Of a stretch of DNA of 64,000 nt, positions 35,559 through 44,222 are shown in pieces. Source of the DNA: Candidatus Undinarchaeales archaeon (lineage in GTDB: Archaea; SpSt-1190; JASMDC01); the NCBI GenBank assembly GCA_030753015.1, contig JASMDC010000015.1:1-64000 (forward strand). The letters are read 5' to 3'. The stretch's first letter is position 1, and each line of letters begins with the position of its first letter. A model generated the notes under the pieces. It did no database searches. It was given only the letters and a program-made list of their open reading frames with translations, and was not told the origin of the DNA. The position numbers and the translations under genes are program-made.

Positions 35559-35795
35559 TTACTTCTTTGCCGTGGACTTCTTAGGGGTTGCCTTCTTCTT
35601 GGGTGGGGCCTTCTTCTTGGGCGCCGGCTTGGCGGCGGCCTTCTTACCGGCCGCATCGGGCATCCCGTCGATCTTGCCCCACCAGAACATCTCGCGAACG
35701 CAGTAGTAGCCCCACACACCGCTCCACTTCACAGCGAGTTTCTCGCCGCAGTGCGGGCACTCCCGCGACACGAACGTGATCCGCTCGTCTGACAT
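35559..35795 (-). CDS. Small zinc-finger protein with Lys/Ala/Pro tail
   Basis: 78 residues from ATG 35795; TTGATAAAG lies about 25 nt upstream, supporting this start over the further ATG. CPHCGEK near the N-terminus and one later cysteine (YYCVREMFWW), aromatic core, then a tail of about 32 residues of AKPAPKKKAPPKKK type as in histone H1. Nucleic-acid binding is inferred. The tail resembles that of the CpXC protein at 17048. First gene of the pgi operon. Confidence 0.75.
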   Translation of the reverse strand: MSDERITFVSRECPHCGEKLAVKWSGVWGYYCVREMFWWGKIDGMPDAAGKKAAAKPAPKKKAPPKKKATPKKSTAKK

Positions 35796-35860
35796 GAGGC
35801 GAGGAAGGGGAGCAATCTTTATCAATCTTTCAGGCGAGCGGCCCGCTCCAGACCCACGAG

Positions 35861-36277
35861 CTAGGTGGATCCGGCCGAGTCTATATAGGCCTCTACTGCG
35901 CTTCGCGTGTCCGCTGCCTCGTACCCCGCAAGGATGGTCACCATGTGGCCGTTGTGCTCCTTCGTCTCGATTATAACGGGCTGGAGGATGAAGCTTGTCA
36001 TGGCGTACCCCACCTTGTCGGACACCTTGTTGACGCTGCCCCCGCCGATAAGGAAGAGGCGGGCCGCAGGGATGTTGTCCGAGTCCATGAGGATGTTCCG
36101 CAGCGGGATCCCCTGCGCGTCGGCGAGATGGAGCGCGGCCACAAGGTCACCCAGCTGGGCCTCTTCACCGATGACGATGTAGGAGTCGGTGGTCTGGGCG
36201 GAGCCGGTCATGGCCCCGGTGGCCATGAGGACCACGAGGCCGATCAGGAGCACGTGGATGCGGTCGATCCGGATCAC
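35861..36277 (-). CDS. Exported protein with S-layer-like segment
   Basis: 138 residues. Signal peptide (IHVLLIGLVVLMATGAMTGSAQT), then a compact alpha/beta domain with LIGGGSVNKVSDKVG and ILAGYEAADTRSAVEAYID. This pattern resembles the short repeat found in archaeal S-layer-associated proteins (xVGGPxxNxV...xGYxAxDTRxA). Its start overlaps the stop of the HD gene by four bases (ATGA). Confidence 0.65.
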   Translation of the reverse strand: MIRIDRIHVLLIGLVVLMATGAMTGSAQTTDSYIVIGEEAQLGDLVAALHLADAQGIPLRNILMDSDNIPAARLFLIGGGSVNKVSDKVGYAMTSFILQPVIIETKEHNGHMVTILAGYEAADTRSAVEAYIDSAGST

Positions 36278-36831
36278 TTCTTCGCCTCCTCAGCCCGGTT
36301 GCGGGCCTTGACGACCTCGAAGTGCGTGAAGTCCATGTGGTGGATGATCACACCCTCCTGGCTGCGAGGTACGTGGTCGCCCTCATGTGAGTGGTTGGAG
36401 ATCGTGTGGACGATGCCGGCCGGTATCCCTGCCTCCAGCGCGAGCCATGCCCCCGTGATTGGGTGGCGCACGAGCTTACCGTCGCTGCAGATGCGGTACT
36501 CGCCGTCCACCAGCTCGTACTCCAAGAGCTTACCCACGTCATGCAGGAGCGCTCCCGTGAGTATCCAGTCCAGGGGGATGCCGTAGCCATGGAGCTCGTT
36601 GAGGATGCTCGCGGACGAATGGGCGAGCCTCGTTATCGTCCGCACGTGCGATATCAGCGTTGCGTCGGTCCGTGCGGCCTTGGTGAAGGGGATCTCGTCT
36701 ATGGCGTCCCAGCCGCCCTTCTTCATGGCACGCACCCACACGTCGATGACACGCTGGCGCAGGTCGTCGTCCTCGAAAAGCTCGAGCTCGGGAAAGAGTG
36801 ATGCGATATAGGTCCTCTTATCGTCGGTCAT
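36274..36831 (-). CDS. HD-domain phosphohydrolase
   Basis: 185 residues from ATG 36831; the much longer open frame overlaps leuC on the other strand. The HD superfamily metal site: H of TRLAHSSASI, HD in LLHDVGKLLEY, H in VRHPITGAWLA, and SNHSHEGDHVPRS. It hydrolyses phosphate esters of unknown identity. Coupled with the downstream exported protein. It is divergent from leuC over a 99-bp region. Confidence 0.82.
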   Translation of the reverse strand: MTDDKRTYIASLFPELELFEDDDLRQRVIDVWVRAMKKGGWDAIDEIPFTKAARTDATLISHVRTITRLAHSSASILNELHGYGIPLDWILTGALLHDVGKLLEYELVDGEYRICSDGKLVRHPITGAWLALEAGIPAGIVHTISNHSHEGDHVPRSQEGVIIHHMDFTHFEVVKARNRAEEAKK

Positions 36832-36930
36832 GTTTAAGCCTCCAGTTATCCGGTGGCCCGTGCCACCATCCGTCACGCCCTCTAAATACATTATTAAAGG
36901 TATAAACTTTGCCGTGCCGCGGGACTCGAT

Positions 36931-38190
36931 ATGGGGTACACGATAGCTGAGAAGATTCTTGCCCGCGCGGGCGGCAAGCCGAGCGCAACCGCAGGCGACA
37001 TCGTCAACGCACGGGTCGACCTTGCTATGAGCCACGAGAACACCGGACCGATATCGCGCATCTTCAAGAAGATAGGCGTGAAGCGGGTCTGGGATCCCGA
37101 GCGCATCGTCATCCCGATCGATCACTGTGTGCCAGCGGCCGCTGAGAAGAACGCCGTCGAGCACAAAGAGGCCCGGGAGTTCGTAAAGGAACAGGGTATC
37201 ACCAACTTCTACGACATCAAGGCAGGAGTGTGCCACCAGGTGCTCCCCGAGAACGGCCACGTCGTGCCGGGGATGCTCATCGTGGGCAGCGACTCCCACA
37301 CCACGACCTACGGCGCCCTGGGCGCCTTCTCCTCGGGGATCGGCCGTACCGAGATGGCCGCGGTGTACGCGACAGGGGAGATCTGGATGCGCGTGCCCGA
37401 GACAGTGCGCATGGTGGTGGACGGCGAGCTGCCGCCGCTTGTCAGCGCCAAGGACGTCATCCTCAACATCATCGGTACCGTTCGCGCCGATGGCTGCTCG
37501 TACAAGTGCGCCGAGTACACCGGTCCCACGGTGGAGCGCATGACACAGTCGAGCCGCATGGTCCTTTCCAACATGGCGGTCGAGATGGACGCAAAGGCCG
37601 GCATCGTCCCCGCCGACGACACGACCGCTTCCTACCTCAAGGGGCGCACCGATAAACCGGTCAATCCCGTCGTCTCCGATCCCGACGCTGTCGTGGAGCG
37701 CGAGGTGCATTTCGACGTGTCAGAGCTGGTCCCCCAGATCGCATGCCCGCACAAGGTCGACAACGTCAAGGCCGTGTCGGACATCGCGGGTCTGCCGATC
37801 AACCAGGCCGTGCTGGGCACCTGCACCAACGGCCGTGTTGAGGATCTCGAGCAGGCCGTTGCCATACTCAAGGGCAAGGAGGTCCACCGGGAAGTGCGCC
37901 TGCTGGTAATCCCGGCCTCGCGCAAGGAGTACATCGCCGCCTCGGAGGCCGGCCTGCTCACCGAGCTCGCCAGGTCCGGCGCGATCGTCTGCAACCCCGG
38001 CTGCGGGCCCTGCATGGGCGCCCACCAGGGGGCGCTGGCGCCCGGCGAGGTCGCCATCTCCACGTCCAACCGCAACTTCAAGGGCCGGATGGGGTGCAAG
38101 GAGGCCAAGATCTACCTTGCGTCCCCCGCCACCGTGGCAGCGTCCGCGCTCAAGGGCGAGGTCACCGACCCCCGGGAGGTGGTCGTATGA
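36931..38190 (+). CDS. leuC: Aconitase-family dehydratase large subunit (LeuC-like)
   Basis: 419 residues. 4Fe-4S dehydratase large subunit. SDSHTTTYGALGAFSSGIGRTEMAAVYATGEIW is the conserved active-site region; the cluster cysteines are in VLGTCTNGR and CNPGCGPCMGAHQG. The start is ATG 36931, with AT-rich TATA-like sequence tattaaaggtataaac about 30 nt upstream. Together with the next gene it would isomerise isopropylmalate, homocitrate or citrate; the substrate cannot be told from motifs I can read. Stop overlaps leuD (ATGA). Confidence 0.9.
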   Translation: MGYTIAEKILARAGGKPSATAGDIVNARVDLAMSHENTGPISRIFKKIGVKRVWDPERIVIPIDHCVPAAAEKNAVEHKEAREFVKEQGITNFYDIKAGVCHQVLPENGHVVPGMLIVGSDSHTTTYGALGAFSSGIGRTEMAAVYATGEIWMRVPETVRMVVDGELPPLVSAKDVILNIIGTVRADGCSYKCAEYTGPTVERMTQSSRMVLSNMAVEMDAKAGIVPADDTTASYLKGRTDKPVNPVVSDPDAVVEREVHFDVSELVPQIACPHKVDNVKAVSDIAGLPINQAVLGTCTNGRVEDLEQAVAILKGKEVHREVRLLVIPASRKEYIAASEAGLLTELARSGAIVCNPGCGPCMGAHQGALAPGEVAISTSNRNFKGRMGCKEAKIYLASPATVAASALKGEVTDPREVVV

Positions 38191-38684
38191 AGGTCAAGGG
38201 ACGCGTGTGGCGCTTCGGCGACGACGTGAACACCGATGTCATCTTCCCCGGCAAGTACACCTACACGGTGACCGAGCCCGAGGACATGGCCAAGCACGCC
38301 ATGGAGGACGCTGATCCGGAGTTCGCCAAGGGCGTCCAGGAGGGCGACGTCATCGTTGCAGGCCGGAACTTCGGCTGCGGCTCATCGCGAGAGCAGGCGG
38401 TCACCGCCCCCAAGTACGCGGGCGTGGGCGCCATCATCGCCAAGTCGTTCGCCCGCATCTACTTCCGCAACTGCATCAACCAGGGCCTGCCCATCCTCAG
38501 TCTCCCCGAGGTCGACGAGATCCAACCCGGCGACGAGGTGGAGGTCGTGCTCGAGGAGGGGCTGGTGCGGGATCTCACGACCGGGAAGGAGTACAGGGCC
38601 AAGCCCCTGCCACCCTTCATCATGGACATAATCACGGCCGGGGGGCTCATCCCCAGCCTGAAGAAGAAGCTCGGAACGGAGTAA
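38187..38684 (+). CDS. leuD: Aconitase-family dehydratase small subunit (LeuD-like)
   Basis: 165 residues from the ATG overlapping the leuC stop. The swivel domain motif GRNFGCGSSREQAVTAPKYAGVGAIIAKSFARIYFRN is complete, and the YTYTVTEPEDMAKHAMED loop is the region that sets substrate specificity in LeuD/HacB proteins. Functions with the adjacent large subunit. Confidence 0.9.
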   Translation: MKVKGRVWRFGDDVNTDVIFPGKYTYTVTEPEDMAKHAMEDADPEFAKGVQEGDVIVAGRNFGCGSSREQAVTAPKYAGVGAIIAKSFARIYFRNCINQGLPILSLPEVDEIQPGDEVEVVLEEGLVRDLTTGKEYRAKPLPPFIMDIITAGGLIPSLKKKLGTE

Positions 38685-38696
38685 GGAGGAACCAAA

Positions 38697-39815
38697 ATGG
38701 CAAAATACAAAATCGCGGTCCTGCCGGGCGACGGTATCGGCAAGGACGTCACGGAAGCGGCGATGATCGTTCTGGACAAGCTCGGCCTGGACGCCGAGTA
38801 CATCTACGGCGACATCGGATGGGAGTTCTGGTGCAAGGAGGGCAATCCCCTTCCCGACCGCACCCTCAAGCTCTTCAAAGAGACCGACTGCTGCCTCTTC
38901 GGCGCGATCACATCGAAACCGAAGGAGGAGGCCCAGAAGGCCCTGGCGCCAGAGCTGCAGGACAAGGGGCTTACGTACTTCAGTCCCATCGTCAAGCTAC
39001 GCCAGCTTTTGAACCTGCATACCAACCTCAGGCCGTGCAAGGGCTTCGAGGGCAATCCCCTCAACTTCAAGGACGGAATCGACCTGGTGGTGTTCAGGGA
39101 GAACACCGAGGGACTGTACTCGGGCGTGGAGTTCCACCCCGTGCCCGACGGTGTCCGTTCCGCTCTCAAGGACAACAATGCCAAGATGGGCCGGTTCGAC
39201 GACACGGCGGCCGATGACCTGGCCATCTCGTGCCGGATCTTCACCCGGGCGGGGTGCCAGCGCATCGTGCGCAACGCCTTCGAGTACGCCAAGACACACG
39301 GCTACTCTTCCGTCACCATCGTGGAGAAGCCCAACGTCATCCGCGAGACCAGCGGTCTCATGGTGCGCGAGGCGCGCAAGATTGCCAAGGAGTTCGACGG
39401 CATCGACCTCTGGGAGACCAACGTCGACGCCCAGTGCATGTGGCTGATCAAGAATCCCAACGATTACGGCGTGATGGTATCGTCGAACATGTTCGGTGAC
39501 ATAATCTCGGACCTGGCCGGCCAGTTGGTGGGCGGCCTGGGCTTCGCCAGTGCGGGCAACATCGGCGACGACTACGCGGTGTTCGAGCCCACCCACGGCT
39601 CAGCGCCCAAGTACGCGGGCCAGTACAAGGTCAATCCCATGGCCATGCTGCTCACCGTGAAGATGATGCTCGACTGGCTCGGGGAGGCTGACAAGGCCAA
39701 GAACCTCGAGAATGCCATCAGTGAGGTCATCAAGGAAGGCAAGGTCCGCACCTACGACATGAAGGGCGACGCCAAGACCCTCGAAGTGGCCCGCGCCATC
39801 GCGGACAAGCTGTAG
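38697..39815 (+). CDS. Isocitrate/isopropylmalate/homoisocitrate dehydrogenase
   Basis: 372-residue beta-decarboxylating dehydrogenase. [12 protein letters not shown] at the start, [16 protein letters not shown] with the substrate arginines, [21 protein letters not shown], and the metal-binding [19 protein letters not shown]. The VRENTEGLY form is commoner in isocitrate and homoisocitrate enzymes than in LeuB. Preceded by a clear ribosome-binding site (GGAGG, 38685-38689) 7-8 nt before the ATG, 12 bp after leuD, so it is the third gene of the operon. With leuCD it would form the dehydratase-dehydrogenase pair of leucine, 2-oxoglutarate or 2-oxosuberate-type chain extension. Confidence 0.85.
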   Translation: MAKYKIAVLPGDGIGKDVTEAAMIVLDKLGLDAEYIYGDIGWEFWCKEGNPLPDRTLKLFKETDCCLFGAITSKPKEEAQKALAPELQDKGLTYFSPIVKLRQLLNLHTNLRPCKGFEGNPLNFKDGIDLVVFRENTEGLYSGVEFHPVPDGVRSALKDNNAKMGRFDDTAADDLAISCRIFTRAGCQRIVRNAFEYAKTHGYSSVTIVEKPNVIRETSGLMVREARKIAKEFDGIDLWETNVDAQCMWLIKNPNDYGVMVSSNMFGDIISDLAGQLVGGLGFASAGNIGDDYAVFEPTHGSAPKYAGQYKVNPMAMLLTVKMMLDWLGEADKAKNLENAISEVIKEGKVRTYDMKGDAKTLEVARAIADKL

Positions 39816-39909
39816 ACCGCCCATGAGCGCTACAGACCGGTGGGGGGTCGCCTGAACGGCGATCATCGAGGACCTTGAGCAGGCCGGCCTCGAAGGCCAG
39901 GAGGTCGAC

Positions 39910-40200
39910 GTGCTCAAGACCTACCTCACCGAAAAGGAGCGGGCGCTCATCGAGGTAGCATACCGCAGGAGTAAGTTCCACGCGATCTTGCTTTCAGAGC
40001 TCGCTCGTGGGCTGGAGGACGCAGAAGGGTTCCACGGGCCGCATGCCGCCGAGCTCGAGCTCCTCCGTTTCCAGCCCACGCTCCACTCTCTGGAGAATAA
40101 GGGGCTTGTCAGGCTCCTCCACAAGGAGGTCCTTCTGACGGAGTCAGGGCTGCAGGTATGCGAAACGTTGTTCGGGATCGTGGAGGACCCGCCGGCCTAG
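39910..40200 (+). CDS. Winged-helix protein, start uncertain
   Basis: 96 residues from GTG 39910. Winged-helix pattern (LEVAYRRSKFHAILLSELARGL... FQPTLHSLENKGLVRLLHKEVLLTESGLQV). The frame upstream of the GTG looks coding (IIEDLEQAGLEGQEVD) but is closed by a TGA at 39853. Before that TGA an ATG at 39823 is in the same frame. Either a nonsense codon has shortened the gene or it uses GTG 39910. It overlaps the convergent regulator gene by 4 bp. Confidence 0.6.
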   Translation: MLKTYLTEKERALIEVAYRRSKFHAILLSELARGLEDAEGFHGPHAAELELLRFQPTLHSLENKGLVRLLHKEVLLTESGLQVCETLFGIVEDPPA

Positions 40201-40490
40201 GCGTGGTCTTCCTCGACCTCGATGACCCTATCGATGAGGTCAGCGACCTCTTCACCCTTTTCCGTGGGCTCGTAGAGCCGGGTCCGGCCCAGCTTGATGG
40301 TGCTCGCCAGCCCCATCTCACGGAATCGTTGAAGGACGCGGAGGGTGTGTGCGTACTCCGTATCGGCGACCTTAGAGATGGCACGAACGTAGCGCACGGG
40401 AGGATTGCCTCCGTTCAGCGAAAGAAAGATCTTTGTAGCCTTCTTTTTGAAAAAGAGGCCCAATAATTCGTCCTTCTGCTCTCTAGGCAT
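40197..40490 (-). CDS. Winged-helix transcriptional regulator
   Basis: 97 residues. The winged-helix order is visible: helix LGLFFKKKATKIFLSL, PVRYVRAISKVADTEYAHTLRVLQRFREMGLASTIKLGRTRLYEPTEKGEEVADLI, as in archaeal PadR/MarR-like regulators that bind DNA as dimers. A ribosome-binding site (AAGGAAGGAAA) precedes the ATG, and the leader contains a hairpin at 40515-40537 with several TATA-like elements further up. Autoregulation is possible. Confidence 0.75.
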   Translation of the reverse strand: MPREQKDELLGLFFKKKATKIFLSLNGGNPPVRYVRAISKVADTEYAHTLRVLQRFREMGLASTIKLGRTRLYEPTEKGEEVADLIDRVIEVEEDHA

Positions 40491-40514
40491 AGTATTTCCT
40501 TCCTTGCTGGGGGT

Positions 40515-40537
40515 GAGGGGGAAATCGCTTTCCCCTC
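40515..40537. promoter_or_regulatory. Hairpin in the leader of the winged-helix gene
   Basis: GAGGGGGAAA-TCGC-TTTCCCCTC forms a 9-bp stem with one bulged base and a four-base loop, about 25 nt before the regulator start codon. It may affect translation or mark an overlapping terminator of the opposite strand. Confidence 0.5.
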
Positions 40538-40593
40538 GTAGCGAATCTGTGTCAGAGCCTACATTTAAAAGTCCTTCGCCTGCGAGATTCGTT

Positions 40594-40621
40594 GTTTATA
40601 AATCTGGGCTAGTTTATAAAT
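40594..40621. promoter_or_regulatory. Tandem TATA-like elements GTTTATAAAT in the regulator intergenic region
   Basis: Two exact copies of GTTTATAAAT (40594-40603 and 40612-40621) spaced 18 bp apart, plus acatttaaaa at 40561. They lie in the 244-bp gap between the winged-helix gene and the I9-like gene. They can serve as promoter elements on either strand. The rest of the gap shows TTCCGAA repeated at about 40655-40685 and no coding frame. Confidence 0.5.
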
Positions 40622-40722
40622 TAACTGCGACACTTTACGGCCATATCGTCCGAGTTACACCCTAATTCCGAAGAATCTTCCGAATTTTAAATGGGACTGA
40701 ATAATGAGAGGATACGATATGA

Positions 40723-40737
40723 GTGACACAGTGTCAC
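40723..40737. repeat. Perfect 7-bp palindrome across a stop codon
   Basis: GTGACAC-A-GTGTCAC spans the stop codon of the I9-like gene. It could be an operator or a termination structure. The symmetry is exact. Confidence 0.55.
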
Positions 40738-40970
40738 GCTTCGTTGATGGCCTCCACGAAGTCCTTGCCCTCGAGAGCACGGATCTGGGCACGGCTCGCC
40801 CGGACGAGGAACGAGCGGCTGAAGGGGTACTCCTCCACGACGTCGAACTCCGAAAGGGCCGGCCGTATCTCGTTCATGCCGAGATCACCCTGCACGATCA
40901 CGATGACCTCCACCACGTCGTCGGGGCCGAGATCGTTGATACGAGATTCGAGAAAACCGTCCAGTTTCAT
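40734..40970 (-). CDS. Stand-alone inhibitor-I9/subtilisin-propeptide-like protein
   Basis: 78 residues from ATG 40970; GATAAATACC lies about 22 nt upstream, favouring this start. The pattern VVEVIVIVQGDLGMNEIRPALSEFDVVEEYPFSRSFLVRASRAQIRALEGKDFVEAI is the ferredoxin-like fold of the peptidase inhibitor I9 family (beta-alpha-beta-beta-alpha-beta) usually found as prosegment of subtilases. No protease gene is fused or adjacent, so it may act as a separate inhibitor or chaperone. Confidence 0.65.
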   Translation of the reverse strand: MKLDGFLESRINDLGPDDVVEVIVIVQGDLGMNEIRPALSEFDVVEEYPFSRSFLVRASRAQIRALEGKDFVEAINEA

Positions 40971-41073
40971 TCGATACCACCCATGGGAAAGGTATTTATC
41001 GGTGCGAAGATTATAACTAAATAGGTTCCAAAGGGGCGTTAATGGGAAAACTATATAAAGAACAAACGACACT

Positions 41074-41916
41074 ATGTTACTATCGTCTGGTGACGAACGG
41101 GGGTTACAAATTATGATGGATGGCCTTGATGGATGGGTTGACTCGTACCGCGCGGAGATGGACCGCGAGCGGGGCGATATGGATCCTGTAACAAAGGACA
41201 TCCAGCAGTCCATGTACCGTGGCCCTCTTTCCCTCCTTCGCAACGTCTACGACGTCTACAAGGACAACGCCTACTCTGCCCTTTTCGGGGCCGAGCCCAA
41301 GGACTACCTAGAGGGCAACGTCACCGCGAACCTCTTCGCCGGCACCAAGGACGGGATCGGCATCAAGTACGTCGCAGAGAATGGTCGCTTCGTCATCCCG
41401 ACCAAGGATGGCAAGTACGTCGAGGCCAAGAACTCCAAAGCCTACGCCCTTGACGACAAGGGACAGGTCCTCTCGGACAGCGAACTCGACAAGGCCGACG
41501 ACATAGTCATCGAGATGGAGACGCCGGATGGCGCCAAGATCCAGGTCAACTACTTCGACCTCGTCACGATCACTCAGCCCGTTAGCGAAGACAGCGACAA
41601 GCAGGGCGTGTACCTCGGTGTCGGCGAGTCTTACCTCCTTAACCCCTGGGGTGAGCCTGTCGCAAAGGGTGTCAACTGCTACTCGGCCGACTTCGCAGAG
41701 ATGGACATGGACCTTCGGCCCGTTGACCGCAAGTCCTGGTCTGCCATGGATTCCAGCTACCACGACGGCGTGCGCGTCAAGCGCCAGCCATACACCCCCG
41801 TGTACGACACAGAGAGCAAGTCGTTCAAGTGGATGGAACCCGTGAAGAACCCCCAGATCTCCGGCGGACACGACTTCGAGAAGCGCGAGGGCGTGTTCAA
41901 GTACCTGGCCGCCTAA
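41074..41916 (+). CDS. Hypothetical soluble protein
   Basis: 280 residues. TATA box CTATATAAAG (41051-41060) lies about 20 nt before the ATG, so the mRNA is probably leaderless. The first 55 residues are helical and charged; the rest alternates short beta-like stretches with turns (GTKDGIGIKYVAENGRFVIPTKDGKYVEAKNSKAY). No signal, no cysteine motif. No family recognised. Transcribed in the same direction as the TIM-barrel gene 96 bp downstream. Confidence 0.65.
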   Translation: MLLSSGDERGLQIMMDGLDGWVDSYRAEMDRERGDMDPVTKDIQQSMYRGPLSLLRNVYDVYKDNAYSALFGAEPKDYLEGNVTANLFAGTKDGIGIKYVAENGRFVIPTKDGKYVEAKNSKAYALDDKGQVLSDSELDKADDIVIEMETPDGAKIQVNYFDLVTITQPVSEDSDKQGVYLGVGESYLLNPWGEPVAKGVNCYSADFAEMDMDLRPVDRKSWSAMDSSYHDGVRVKRQPYTPVYDTESKSFKWMEPVKNPQISGGHDFEKREGVFKYLAA

Positions 41917-42012
41917 AGGCCAGCAACCACAAACCTTATCTAGCGGAGGTTACACTGTAGAGAACAGAACGGACGGGTAAGAAGGACCGTATAGACAAGG
42001 ACGTGTACCCAG

Positions 42013-44160
42013 ATGGGCTTCGAAAAGCTGAAGAAGCGTGCCAAGGACTGGATGAGGGACCTGCCGACACGGCCGTCGGCCTCGGTCACTCCCAAGACCG
42101 AGGAGGGTATGATCCTCGACCGTTTGCGCAAGACCTTCGAGACGGGCGTCGTCAACGCCGAAATAGGTATGTTCCGGTGGACCGGAAAGGGTCCGGAGGA
42201 CACCAAGGCAGAGGACGTTCCCATCTGGCAGCGCCAGCAGGTACGCGAGATCGTGGAGGAGATGGGTGGCGAGTCCACCGTCCACGCCGGTCTGTCGGTC
42301 GACCTCACCTGGCCCACGCCCAACAAACGCATGCAGTCGATCCGGGAGCTGAAACACACCCTACTTTATGCCCGTGACATCAAGGCCAACGTGGTCACCG
42401 TCCACCCCACTACCATGCAGGGCGGTAATGCCTTCTTCGACACCGTTCTCTTCACGCCCGAGACACGCGCGCCATGGTACGGCGGCGGCGAGGCGGAGAT
42501 GTCGCAGCGCAACGAGACCGCCGAACAGGTGGGCTGGTACACACCGCAGTACTTCAAGCGCATGGAAGCATGGCGCAAGGCGCACATGCGCCGCACCCTG
42601 GAGCAGGCCTTCGGCAAGGGGGCCGCAGAGGTCGATGCCGCTATCTACTCGACGGGCATCGAGCTGTACATGAAGTTCCTGCAGGGTATGACCCAGCTCT
42701 TCGGGTTCTACAAAGAGGCCAAGGAGAACCATCTCCCCATGGCCATCGCCCAGGAGCACTTCAACAATTTCGTTCACATGTCGGCCAAGATCGCCGAGAA
42801 TCCCCAGCTCTCCGAGGAGGAGAAGAAGGCTGAGATCACGGCGCTGGCCAAGGCAGGGTTCCGTTCCGCCCTGTCGGACAGGGGACCCTACCAGGACGCC
42901 TCGCCAGCACACGTGCGACCCTACGCGGAACGGGCGTTCGCGCCCTTCCTCAGTGGCGGGGCGGGCGGCGGCGCAGGCGGCGGCGGCCCCGGTGCTGATA
43001 ACAACGTCGTCGACGCCGTGGGCAAGCAGCTGGCCTCCGTCAAGGAGCAGATCGCCGCCGATCAGGGCGTGGACGCGGACCAGCTCCACCTCACCCCCGA
43101 ACTCGTCGAGGAATACCTTCTCAAGGACGGCAAGACCGGGCTCAAGCACCTGCGCGAGCAGGCGAACAAGTGGAACCCCGGCCTGCGAGGGTTCGACGCA
43201 CGGTACAAGCCTATTACCGAAAAGACCTTCCTCACCACGCTCACCAAGTCGTTCGAGATCCTGCTGGACGACGAGGACATCAAGTCCGTGCTCAATGAGG
43301 GCGAGACCAAGATCGGCCTCGAGAACATGGAGATGACGAACCTCGCCACCGGCGTTCTGGGCTCACCGTACTTCTCCCAGCCCATCCACTTCAAGAAGGC
43401 GCTGAAGCAGATATGGGCGATCGCCAAGCGCAAGGGCATCAAGAACCCGGAGAAGGTCATCGGGATGACCTACGACATCCTCCACGCCTCCACCGGGAAG
43501 GACCCCCTCAAGTTCATGGAAGAGCTGCAGAAGCCGGAGATAGACCCCGAGACCGGGGAGAAGCTCCCCGGCGTGCCTCTCTTCAACGTCCACGTCTCGG
43601 GTGGCCCGATCAACGCCTACGGCGGGACTGCCCACCAGCACGTGGCCATGGGTTCGCGGGGCGATGCCATCACCCAGAAGCACCCCGGCCTCATGGACGA
43701 CATCAAGAAGAAGCTCAAGGAGGCCAAGAGCAAGGGTCTCATCGAGGACGTGCCGGTCATCACCATCGAACCCGGAGAGGGCGGTACCGAGGACACCGAG
43801 CAGACGCTCGCCAACTGGGTGACCGCGGGGGCCGAGCCCTTCTATGCCAAGTACGGCGCCGAGCTCGGGGTGGCCAAGGAGTGGGGTTACGACCAGGCCA
43901 CGGACGAGTACTACAAGGAGAAGGCAGAGCAGCAGAGCCTGAGCGAGTACCCCGGCGAGGGGCTCTACACGGCCATGGACCGTTCCTTCCTCTACCAGGG
44001 TGCACGGGCCACCTTCATGGAGACGCTCTACAGCCAGGGCGGTGCCCAGAAGGGTGTCGCGCCCGGTATGTGGGCAGGCGGAATGAGCCACCGTGACGTC
44101 GCCCAGCTACCCAAGCCCTGGGCGGAGCGCTTCTACTTCTCGGGCCAGGGGAACGAGTAA
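42013..44160 (+). CDS. Very large endonuclease IV/xylose-isomerase-like TIM-barrel protein
   Basis: 715 residues, more than twice a usual AP-endonuclease-2/sugar-isomerase barrel. Barrel motifs are visible in order: early strand NAEIGMFRW, NVVTVHPTTM (His), then after a long insert IGLENMEM (Glu), GMTYDILHAS (Asp/His), LFNVHVSGG (His), AHQHVAMG (His) and VITIEPGE (Glu). This is the arrangement of metal ligands of the family. The insert (about residues 130-390) is helical and contains a Gly/Ala linker (GGAGGGAGGGGPGA at about 316-329). Substrate unknown; a metal-dependent hydrolase or isomerase is inferred. Confidence 0.7.
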   Translation: MGFEKLKKRAKDWMRDLPTRPSASVTPKTEEGMILDRLRKTFETGVVNAEIGMFRWTGKGPEDTKAEDVPIWQRQQVREIVEEMGGESTVHAGLSVDLTWPTPNKRMQSIRELKHTLLYARDIKANVVTVHPTTMQGGNAFFDTVLFTPETRAPWYGGGEAEMSQRNETAEQVGWYTPQYFKRMEAWRKAHMRRTLEQAFGKGAAEVDAAIYSTGIELYMKFLQGMTQLFGFYKEAKENHLPMAIAQEHFNNFVHMSAKIAENPQLSEEEKKAEITALAKAGFRSALSDRGPYQDASPAHVRPYAERAFAPFLSGGAGGGAGGGGPGADNNVVDAVGKQLASVKEQIAADQGVDADQLHLTPELVEEYLLKDGKTGLKHLREQANKWNPGLRGFDARYKPITEKTFLTTLTKSFEILLDDEDIKSVLNEGETKIGLENMEMTNLATGVLGSPYFSQPIHFKKALKQIWAIAKRKGIKNPEKVIGMTYDILHASTGKDPLKFMEELQKPEIDPETGEKLPGVPLFNVHVSGGPINAYGGTAHQHVAMGSRGDAITQKHPGLMDDIKKKLKEAKSKGLIEDVPVITIEPGEGGTEDTEQTLANWVTAGAEPFYAKYGAELGVAKEWGYDQATDEYYKEKAEQQSLSEYPGEGLYTAMDRSFLYQGARATFMETLYSQGGAQKGVAPGMWAGGMSHRDVAQLPKPWAERFYFSGQGNE

Positions 44161-44222
44161 ACGGCGGCCTGCGCCAAACATTTTATAAAGGAAGAGCAGG
44201 TATCTTTCGATGGGTTAGAGCT

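Noticed and set aside
36832..37710. N-terminal extension of the HD gene up to 37710 on the minus strand
   Set aside because: It overlaps leuC entirely; the HD protein has a natural ATG at 36831.
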